From: an uncultured Psychromonas sp.
GTDB lineage: Bacteria; Pseudomonadota; Gammaproteobacteria; Enterobacterales; Psychromonadaceae
Assembly (NCBI RefSeq): GCF_947489755.1
Contig: NZ_CANLFB010000014.1
Span: 51,536 to 115,535, forward strand
Direction: 5' to 3'
DNA: 64,000 nt
Shown here: positions 57,589-64,000 of the stretch, one piece after another
Layout: each line of letters starts with the position of its first letter
How positions within the stretch are numbered: position 1 is the stretch's first letter
The notes under the pieces: model-generated
The model's database searches: none
The model's input: only the letters and a program-made list of their open reading frames with translations
What the model was told of the DNA's origin: nothing
Made by a program: the position numbers and the translations under genes

Positions 57589-60500
57589 ATGCCAAAACGT
57601 AATGACTTAAAAACGATTCTCATCATTGGTGCAGGTCCGATTGTTATCGGTCAAGCTTGTGAATTCGACTATTCAGGCGCGCAAGCATGTAAAGCGTTAA
57701 GAGAAGAAGGGTACCGCGTTGTACTTGTTAACTCTAACCCTGCAACGATTATGACTGATCCAGAAATGGCCGATGCCACTTACATCGAACCTATTCACTG
57801 GCAAGTAGTAGAAAAAATTATCGCTAAAGAGCGTCCATGTGCAGTATTACCAACAATGGGTGGCCAAACGGCACTTAACTGTGCATTAGAGCTTGAAGAA
57901 AAAGGTATTTTAGCGAAATACAATGTTGAAATGATTGGCGCAACAGCCGATGCTATTGACAAAGCTGAAGACCGTAGCCGTTTTGATACCGCAATGAAGA
58001 AAATTGGACTTGAATGTCCACGTGCAGGTATCGCACATACAATGGAAGAAGCTTACGGTGTCCTAGACATGGTTGGCTTCCCTTGTATTATTCGTCCATC
58101 ATTTACGATGGGTGGAACAGGCGGTGGTATCGCGTACAACAAAGAAGAATTTGACGATATCTGTTCAAATGGTTTAGACCTTTCTCCAACAAGTGAATTA
58201 TTGATTGATGAATCATTAATCGGTTGGAAAGAGTATGAAATGGAAGTGGTTCGCGACAAAAATGATAACTGTATCATTGTTTGTGCGATTGAAAACTTCG
58301 ACCCAATGGGTATTCATACGGGTGACTCAATTACCGTTGCACCTGCTCAAACACTAACAGATAAAGAATACCAATTAATGCGTAATGCGTCTTTAGCAGT
58401 ACTACGTGAAATTGGTGTTGAAACAGGCGGTTCAAACGTACAGTTTGGTATCAACCCTGCAGACGGCCGCATGGTTCTAATTGAAATGAACCCACGTGTA
58501 TCACGTTCATCTGCATTAGCATCAAAAGCAACGGGTTTCCCAATTGCTAAAATCGCTGCAAAACTAGCGATTGGTTATACGCTTGACGAATTACAAAATG
58601 ATATCACTGGCGGTAAAACACCAGCATCGTTTGAACCAACAATCGATTACGTTGTCACTAAGATCCCGCGTTTTAACTTTGAAAAATTCGCTAACTCTAA
58701 TTCTCGTTTAACAACACAAATGAAATCAGTTGGTGAAGTGATGGCGATTGGCCGTAACCAACAAGAATCATTACAAAAAGCGCTTCGTGGTCTAGAAGTG
58801 GGCGCTGATGGTTTCAGCCCAATGGTTGACCTAAACGACGAAGGCGCAAAAGAAAAAGTATTATACGAACTACGTGAAGCTGGCGCAGAGCGTATTTGGT
58901 ACATCGGTGATGCATTCCGTCTAGGTATGACGATGGAAGAAATTCATGACATCACGATGATTGATAACTGGTTCCTCGTTCAAATCGAAGATTTAATCTT
59001 AGAAGAGAAAAAACTAGCAGAAGGCGGTTTACGTTCATTAGATGAAGCGCGTTTACGTGGACTTAAGCGTAAAGGCTTTGCCGATAGCCGTATCGCATCT
59101 GTCGTCGGTATTACTGAAACTGAAGTACGTAAATTACGTGAGAAGTTTTCACTACACCCAGTGTACAAACGTGTAGATACCTGTGCTGCTGAGTTCTCAT
59201 CTGATACTGCTTACATGTACTCAACTTACGACGAAGAGTGTGAAGCAAACCCAACAGATAACGAAAAAATCATGATCATCGGTGGTGGTCCTAACCGTAT
59301 CGGTCAAGGTATTGAATTCGATTACTGTTGTGTACATGCGGCGCAAGCAATGCGTGCAGACGGTTATGAAACCATCATGGTTAACTGTAACCCTGAAACG
59401 GTTTCAACAGACTACGATACTTCTGACCGTTTATACTTTGAATCAATCACGCTTGAAGACGTACTTGAAATCGTACGTGTTGAAAAGCCTAAAGGCGTTA
59501 TCGTGCAATACGGTGGTCAAACACCACTTAAATTAGCACGTGCACTTGAAGCCGCTGGCGTACCAATTATCGGTACTTCACCTGAAGCAATTGACCGCGC
59601 AGAAGACCGTGAACGTTTCCAACAAGTGGTTGAGCGTCTAGGCCTTAAACAACCAGAAAACGATACAGTAACAACGCTTGAACAAGCAGTGACTTCTGCA
59701 ACACGTATTGGTTACCCGTTAGTGGTACGTCCTTCGTATGTACTAGGTGGTCGTGCGATGGAAATTGTTTATGACGAAATTGATTTACGTCGTTACTTTA
59801 AAGAAGCGGTCAGTGTTTCTAACGAATCACCTGTATTACTTGATCGTTTCTTAGATGATGCAATCGAAGTTGATATCGATGCAATCTGTGATGGTACTGA
59901 TGTCGTTATCGGCGGCATCATGGAGCATATTGAGCAAGCCGGCGTTCACTCTGGTGACTCAGCATGTTCATTACCTGCTTATACATTAAGCAAAGAGATT
60001 CAAGACGAAATGCGCGGCTACATCAAAGCATTAGCGTTAGAGCTAGGTGTTGTCGGTTTAATGAATACTCAGCTTGCTGTTAAAGATAACGAAGTTTACA
60101 TGATTGAAGTAAATCCTCGTGCAGCACGTACAGTGCCATTCGTTTCTAAAGCGACAAGTGTGCCAATTGCTAAAATTGGTGCAAGTGTGATGGCGGGTAA
60201 AACGCTTAAAGAACTAGGCATTACTGAAGAAGTTATTCCACCGTATTACTCTGTTAAAGAAGTAGTATTACCGTTCAACAAATTCCCAGGCTCAGATCCA
60301 ATCTTAGGCCCAGAAATGCGTTCAACAGGTGAAGTAATGGGCGCTGGTGCAACGTTTGCTGAAGCTTATGCTAAAGCAGAATTAGGCTCGACGAAAGAAG
60401 TTGCAACGGTTGGCCGTGCGCTTATCTCTGTACGTAACAGTGATAAAAAACGTGTTGCTAAACTGGCACAACAGCTTCTTGACCTAGGTTTCGAACTTGA

Positions 60501-60819
60501 TGCTACACACGGCACAATGATCGTACTGCAAGAGTCAGGCATTAATGCTCGCCTTGTTAACAAAGTACAAGAAGGTCGTCCACATATTCTTGACCGCATC
60601 AAGAACAGTGAATACAACTACATTGTAAACACAACAGAAGGGCGTGTAGCGATTGAAGATTCTCGTCAACTACGTCGTGCTGCGTTACGTTATAAAGTAG
60701 ATTACACAACGACATTAAACGGTGCATTTGCAACGTGTCAGGCACATACCGCTGACCCAACAGCACCAGAAGCGACAGTGACCTCAGTACAAGAGTTACA
60801 CAAACGCATTAATGGTTAA
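57589..60819 (+). CDS. carB: Carbamoyl-phosphate synthase large subunit
   Basis: 1076 residues (E. coli 1073). Two homologous ATP-grasp halves make carboxyphosphate then carbamoyl phosphate: the first begins [21 protein letters not shown], the second [21 protein letters not shown] (near 563). ATP-grasp motifs such as [12 protein letters not shown] (near 169) and [14 protein letters not shown] (near 715) and [20 protein letters not shown] are seen. The C-terminal allosteric MGS-like domain (about 940-1076) binds UMP and ornithine in E. coli. A terminator follows. Confidence 0.98.
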   Translation: MPKRNDLKTILIIGAGPIVIGQACEFDYSGAQACKALREEGYRVVLVNSNPATIMTDPEMADATYIEPIHWQVVEKIIAKERPCAVLPTMGGQTALNCALELEEKGILAKYNVEMIGATADAIDKAEDRSRFDTAMKKIGLECPRAGIAHTMEEAYGVLDMVGFPCIIRPSFTMGGTGGGIAYNKEEFDDICSNGLDLSPTSELLIDESLIGWKEYEMEVVRDKNDNCIIVCAIENFDPMGIHTGDSITVAPAQTLTDKEYQLMRNASLAVLREIGVETGGSNVQFGINPADGRMVLIEMNPRVSRSSALASKATGFPIAKIAAKLAIGYTLDELQNDITGGKTPASFEPTIDYVVTKIPRFNFEKFANSNSRLTTQMKSVGEVMAIGRNQQESLQKALRGLEVGADGFSPMVDLNDEGAKEKVLYELREAGAERIWYIGDAFRLGMTMEEIHDITMIDNWFLVQIEDLILEEKKLAEGGLRSLDEARLRGLKRKGFADSRIASVVGITETEVRKLREKFSLHPVYKRVDTCAAEFSSDTAYMYSTYDEECEANPTDNEKIMIIGGGPNRIGQGIEFDYCCVHAAQAMRADGYETIMVNCNPETVSTDYDTSDRLYFESITLEDVLEIVRVEKPKGVIVQYGGQTPLKLARALEAAGVPIIGTSPEAIDRAEDRERFQQVVERLGLKQPENDTVTTLEQAVTSATRIGYPLVVRPSYVLGGRAMEIVYDEIDLRRYFKEAVSVSNESPVLLDRFLDDAIEVDIDAICDGTDVVIGGIMEHIEQAGVHSGDSACSLPAYTLSKEIQDEMRGYIKALALELGVVGLMNTQLAVKDNEVYMIEVNPRAARTVPFVSKATSVPIAKIGASVMAGKTLKELGITEEVIPPYYSVKEVVLPFNKFPGSDPILGPEMRSTGEVMGAGATFAEAYAKAELGSTKEVATVGRALISVRNSDKKRVAKLAQQLLDLGFELDATHGTMIVLQESGINARLVNKVQEGRPHILDRIKNSEYNYIVNTTEGRVAIEDSRQLRRAALRYKVDYTTTLNGAFATCQAHTADPTAPEATVTSVQELHKRING

Positions 60820-60864
60820 TCTAATTTTTGATTGATAATAAGTTAGTGTAAATAGCTGATAGGA

Positions 60865-60891
60865 AGCCACTCAATTGAGTGGCTTTTTTTT
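60865..60891 (+). terminator. Terminator of carAB
   Basis: Perfect palindrome GCCACTCAATTGAGTGGC followed by eight T bases. Confidence 0.9.
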
Positions 60892-60943
60892 GATCTTCAT
60901 TTGTATCTGATAATTTATTCTTGGGTTCAAGTCATGAGTGCGA

Positions 60944-61912
60944 TCATTTAAATAAGTCAGATAAAGGGCTTCTTACGCAGTTTGCTCCTGCCTGTAAAAC
61001 ATGAGTATATATTTGGGTTGTACGGATATCTGTGTGACCTAATTGTTCTTGAACTGTACGGATATCTGCACCGCGCTGTAATAAGTGCGTTGCAAAAGAA
61101 TGGCGTAATGTATGTGCTGTTACATGTTTATTTAACTCTAGTCTTTGAGCTGTTTTTTTGATTGTTTTTTGAATATTCGTTTCGTGAATATGGTGGCGTC
61201 TTAAATTACTCGTGCCGGGTTCGATTGAGAGTTGTGTTGAAGGGAATAAGTAATGCCATTTAAATTCCTTCGCCGCATTAGGATATTTACCTGCCAAAGC
61301 ATGCGGTAAATACACACCTTTATAATCATTTCGTAGCATATCTTCTTGATAATAAAAATTAGCTCTTATTATTTGGTTTTGCAAAGGGGTTTTGAGTTCA
61401 GGTGCTAACGTTACACGTCTATGTTTACCACCTTTCGCATGCCAAATGTTGATTGAGAGATAATCAAAATCAATATCTTGAATGCGTAACCTAGCCGCTT
61501 CCATTAATCGCAATCCACTACCATATAACAAATAACATGGAAGTGATAATGCAGGAGGAATTCCCTTTAATAAACGAGATACTTCTTCAGGCGTTAGTAC
61601 TACGGGGAGTTTAGGCTGTGTACTTGTTTTATTAAACTTGAGATCTAGCGTTAAAGGTTTGTCTAAAAATTCTCGATATAAATAAACTAACGCATTAAGC
61701 GCTAATGCTTGAGTTCTTGGTGCGACTTTTTTTGTATTCGCTAGATAAGAAAGAAAAGATTCGACTTCAGCATCATGGCAAGTAAATGGGTGTTGTTTAT
61801 TATTGAAATAGATATAGCATTTTATCCAATAAACGTAAGCTTTGATGGTTTTTTCTGCATAAAACGTCAAACGCATGTTTTCACTAACTGCACTTAAAAA
61901 TGGAGATTTCAT
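60944..61912 (-). CDS. intI: Integron integrase
   Basis: A 322-residue tyrosine recombinase that moves gene cassettes between attC and attI. The catalytic set is complete: R135 (GSGLRLMEA), K160, H267 and R270 (HTLRHSF), H293 (LGHTD) and Y302 (QIYTH). The insert that marks integron integrases is present near 201-223 ([20 protein letters not shown]), as is the C-terminal VRSPL. It points away from the cassettes, the standard layout. ATG has an AAGGA site. A LexA-like box upstream suggests SOS control. Confidence 0.95.
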   Translation of the reverse strand: MKSPFLSAVSENMRLTFYAEKTIKAYVYWIKCYIYFNNKQHPFTCHDAEVESFLSYLANTKKVAPRTQALALNALVYLYREFLDKPLTLDLKFNKTSTQPKLPVVLTPEEVSRLLKGIPPALSLPCYLLYGSGLRLMEAARLRIQDIDFDYLSINIWHAKGGKHRRVTLAPELKTPLQNQIIRANFYYQEDMLRNDYKGVYLPHALAGKYPNAAKEFKWHYLFPSTQLSIEPGTSNLRRHHIHETNIQKTIKKTAQRLELNKHVTAHTLRHSFATHLLQRGADIRTVQEQLGHTDIRTTQIYTHVLQAGANCVRSPLSDLFK

Positions 61913-61938
61913 TTTTTATTCCTTACTGCATGTAAATG

Positions 61939-61956
61939 GTGTGTTTATATACAGTA
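61939..61956 (-). promoter_or_regulatory. LexA-like box in the intI promoter
   Basis: On the minus strand TACTGTATATAAACACAC has a perfect left half of the SOS box (TACTGTATATA) and a weaker right half (ACAC for ACAG). It overlaps the -10-like TATACT (61953-61958), 27 bases before the intI start, as in other integrons. Confidence 0.65.
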
Positions 61957-61965
61957 TAGGTGTTG

Positions 61966-61992
61966 TTCCGCATTTCCGCCGGAAATGCGGAA
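61966..61992. repeat. Palindrome 1 at the intI promoter
   Basis: TTCCGCATTTCC (61966-61977), GCC, GGAAATGCGGAA (61981-61992): a perfect 12-bp inverted repeat. It sits 7 bases behind the intI -10-like element, over the -35 position. Confidence 0.85.
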
Positions 61993-62095
61993 TGATTCTA
62001 TGTATTTACATGACCAATATTTGACAATCAACTCTAAAGTATTGATTTAATGTTTTATGAGCGTATTGTTGAAGCAATTTTAACAACAGAAGATA

Positions 62096-62122
62096 TTCCG
62101 CATTTCCACCGGAAATACGGAA
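62096..62122. repeat. Palindrome 2 at the cassette promoter
   Basis: TTCCGCATTTCC (62096-62107), ACC, GGAAATACGGAA (62111-62122): same palindrome with two changes, exactly 130 bases from palindrome 1. It sits 8 bases before a TATAAT (62131-62136). Confidence 0.85.
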
Positions 62123-62186
62123 TTGTTCTGTATAATAAGCTGTTATAAGCCAGTTGTAGCTGCAACGTATTACTCATGGGAGTTTT
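62123..62186 (+). promoter_or_regulatory. Probable cassette promoter and attI region
   Basis: TATAAT at 62131-62136 is a consensus -10 pointing into the cassettes, with no good -35 at 17 bases. The attI crossover should lie between here and the first cassette gene at 62187; I could not fix the exact GTTRRRY point. Confidence 0.5.
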
Positions 62187-63002
62187 ATGATATTACAAAG
62201 GTATATGGATCTATCAAAATTTATGTATTTATTGCAAAAAAGCTCATTATTTTTACCTAAAATGTCACTCTTTGATGATCATTTAGAGGGGGGGCTTACA
62301 GCTATAGATTATCTGTCATCTTCAAATGATTTTGCACACTTAGATATTGGTATGTGCAGTGCCGGAACTTCTAATATTGAAAAAGCTAATGAGAAGGTGA
62401 ATCAACGTTTATTTGAAACTCCTTTTGGAGAATACAAACGTAATGACCTTGATAAAATATTTCCTCGTTGTAGAGAGTGGCTTTATGTGAGTTGTTGGCA
62501 TAAATCCTCACATGAATGCTCTGCTATGTGGTCAATTTACGGTGGTGTTAATAACTCTGTTTGTATACTTACCACTGAAGATAAACTTCTAAATCAAATA
62601 CAAAAACCTAAAAATGTTAATAAAATAAAATTAGAAGACGTTGAGTACCTTGACCATAAATATGGGCAGTTAACTGGCAGTGATTCCCTCGCACCTTTTT
62701 TAGCTAAATCTTTACCATTTAGTTTCGAAAAAGAGACTCGCTTAATAGCTTATAATACTGAAATAGATTTAAGTCGCGTTAATAAAAACCCTGATGCAGG
62801 AGTAGAAGTTTCAATTGAGTCATTAGAGCAATTAATAGATAAAGTTGTTATATCACCGAAAGCAGATATTTGGTTCTCAGACTCAATCAAACAACTTTGT
62901 AATAGTAATGGGTTAAATATAGTTGAAGACTCAACATTGCGAAAAAAACGTTTTATGGGTTCTCTAGAAGCATACGCACAATTAGAAGAAAATGTCTTAT
63001 AA
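62187..63002 (+). CDS. Cassette 1: DUF2971 family protein
   Basis: 271 residues with the DUF2971 pattern: an N-terminal LFLPKMSLFDDHLEG (near 26-40), then YVSCWHKSSHECSAMWSIYGG (split near 107-127) and FEKETRLIAY near 190. DUF2971 proteins are common in integrons and defence regions but have no proven activity. ATG is preceded by GGGAG. The stop codon lies within the attC core, typical of tightly packed cassettes. Confidence 0.8.
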   Translation: MILQRYMDLSKFMYLLQKSSLFLPKMSLFDDHLEGGLTAIDYLSSSNDFAHLDIGMCSAGTSNIEKANEKVNQRLFETPFGEYKRNDLDKIFPRCREWLYVSCWHKSSHECSAMWSIYGGVNNSVCILTTEDKLLNQIQKPKNVNKIKLEDVEYLDHKYGQLTGSDSLAPFLAKSLPFSFEKETRLIAYNTEIDLSRVNKNPDAGVEVSIESLEQLIDKVVISPKADIWFSDSIKQLCNSNGLNIVEDSTLRKKRFMGSLEAYAQLEENVL

Positions 63003-63096
63003 CAAGGCAATTAAACGGAACTAAAACAGTGGGTTACGTTTCGCTTCGCTCCACATTTTAACCCACTATTTTAGTCCGCTTATTGCGGCGTTATGA
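62997..63096 (+). other. attC site 1
   Basis: The left core TTATAAC (62997-63003) and right core GTTATGA (63090-63096) frame a 100-base palindrome. The main stem ACTAAAACAGTGGGTTA (63020-63036) pairs with 63059-63075 with one mismatch. The cores differ slightly from RYYYAAC/GTTRRRY, as Vibrio repeats do. Confidence 0.85.
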
Positions 63097-63120
63097 ATAT
63101 ATTCAAAATTTGGTGATAAC

Positions 63121-63927
63121 TTGAGCGAAAAAGAATTTTCAACACTTAGAAAAGTAGCAACTCTACTGTTTGATAGAGAATTTAGCTCTCATTTATCCAG
63201 TGAGGAAGGAAGAATATTTTATCTACTTAGTAAGAAATTCTTAAATCATATTAATAGTTTTTATACGGTATTGAATGGCACAAATTTCAATGATGTAGTT
63301 AAAAATAGTGAACAAATCGATCACTCGTCAGCGAAAATACTTTTAAGAGCATCCTTTGAATCTTATTTAGTAATGACTCACTTATTCTATGATAAACCTG
63401 ATCTAACAGAAATCAGGGTGTTGTTGTATCGACACAGTGGTTTGAAAGAGAGGCAAAATAAGTTACCGACTAAGAATTTGGATGATGCACTGCAAGAAAA
63501 GATGAATCTGGAGGCTGAGTTAATAAAAACAATTGAAGAATCAATTGAAAATTTATCATCAAAATTAAACCTCAATCATACGCATATTTCTAAAGCTGTA
63601 AAAGAAGGATGGAGTACAGGGAATGGTTGGGTAAAAATAGGACTTAAAAGTTCTTTACCAAATAAGTATGTTAATTATGTATACCCATATTTATGTGGTT
63701 ACTCTCACTCCGGCTTTGAATCTTTGATGCAGTTATCTACTGATGAAAATTGTAACAATCAGGAAGTTAGAGAGAAGCAAACGACGTTATACTTCTTTGC
63801 CACATATTTGTTGGCTAACTTCTCCAAATCGTATTGTCTCTATTCTAAGTCGACTGGTTACGAAAATATTGAAAATATAGGTGCAATTGATACTTTTTTA
63901 CAGAAGTACCAAGGTGTATATTCATAA
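63121..63927 (+). CDS. Cassette 2: protein of unknown function (DUF5677-like)
   Basis: 268 residues, mostly helical, with two hydrophobic stretches (LLRASFESYLVMTHLFY near 79-95 and TLYFFATYLLANF near 222-234). The layout recalls DUF5677 proteins, with YSHSGFESLMQL near 195-206 as the matching His/Ser region, but I am unsure. It starts with TTG behind a weak GGTGA. It is AT-rich, like the other cassette, and ends inside the next attC. Confidence 0.65.
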   Translation: MSEKEFSTLRKVATLLFDREFSSHLSSEEGRIFYLLSKKFLNHINSFYTVLNGTNFNDVVKNSEQIDHSSAKILLRASFESYLVMTHLFYDKPDLTEIRVLLYRHSGLKERQNKLPTKNLDDALQEKMNLEAELIKTIEESIENLSSKLNLNHTHISKAVKEGWSTGNGWVKIGLKSSLPNKYVNYVYPYLCGYSHSGFESLMQLSTDENCNNQEVREKQTTLYFFATYLLANFSKSYCLYSKSTGYENIENIGAIDTFLQKYQGVYS

Positions 63928-63976
63928 CAAACAAGAATAGGTGTCGCGCAGCCGACACCTTATTCGGGTGTTGGAC
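63922..63976 (+). other. attC site 2 (short)
   Basis: Left core TCATAAC and right core GTTGGAC frame 55 bases with the stem GGTGTCG (63940-63946) / CGACACC (63953-63959). A third cassette should start at 63971 and continue past the window. Confidence 0.8.
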
Positions 63977-64000
63977 AAGCCCGTTTGAGGTTGGTTTACT

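Noticed and set aside
60944..61912. XerC/D or IS91-associated recombinase in place of IntI
   Set aside because: The integron-specific insert and VRSPL ending are present, and attC sites follow in the expected direction.

Overview
The window looks like the chromosome of a marine, low-GC gammaproteobacterium. Gene content (Uup, DusC, DnaX with a frameshift site, BtsSR, DUF3466, VF530, DUF3622, YajD, DUF1244, a LexA-linked integron) points to a Psychromonas/Vibrio/Shewanella-type lineage. Psychromonas is my best guess, and it rests on pattern memory alone.

Layout. 1-6118: 3' end of rlmL, a glutaredoxin-like gene, the ABC-F ATPase uup, a DUF3466 surface protein, and a solitary pstS behind a candidate Pho box. 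6242-9526 (minus strand): a response regulator with a CheC-like domain coupled to a PAS-GGDEF cyclase, then dusC. 9600-11590: a 2-kb gene-free repeat array. 11805-18004: apt, dnaX (with a textbook -1 frameshift signal), ybaB, a kinase-like phosphotransferase and an inositol-monophosphatase-family enzyme. 18338-24508: an AT-rich accessory island holding a methyltransferase/HNH nuclease pair, a four-helix membrane protein and a 1203-residue SIR2 protein that looks like an anti-phage NADase. It ends at a decayed fragment of a btsS-like gene beside the alpha ribosomal operon (rpmJ-rpsM-rpsK-rpsD-rpoA-rplQ, minus strand), which here is detached from secY. 28273-34606: a chemoreceptor and a moxR/DUF58/transglutaminase operon. 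34620-36270: repeat arrays on both sides of a GxxExxY (PD-(D/E)XK-like) gene. 36426-43159: a cadherin-like lipoprotein, then btsS-btsR and a CstA-family transporter, a likely pyruvate-sensing and uptake module. 43240-54355: housekeeping and small conserved genes separated by three more repeat regions. 54356-60819: pepD, a 38-codon membrane peptide gene sharing an FNR-box region with it, then carAB. 60944-64000: integron integrase intI (minus strand), its control region with two matching palindromes, and the first two gene cassettes, each followed by an attC site.

Two repeat families fill about 6 kb. R1 is built on CTTCGTG/CACGAAG arms around the palindrome GAAGCGCAGCGCTTC. R2 is a REP-like element built on GGGGCGC...CAGCCTGC. 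Four of the five arrays lie between convergent genes. The nuclease-fold gene inside one array, the MT-HNH-TM-SIR2 island, and the twin palindromes at the integron's two promoters are the parts most worth following up.
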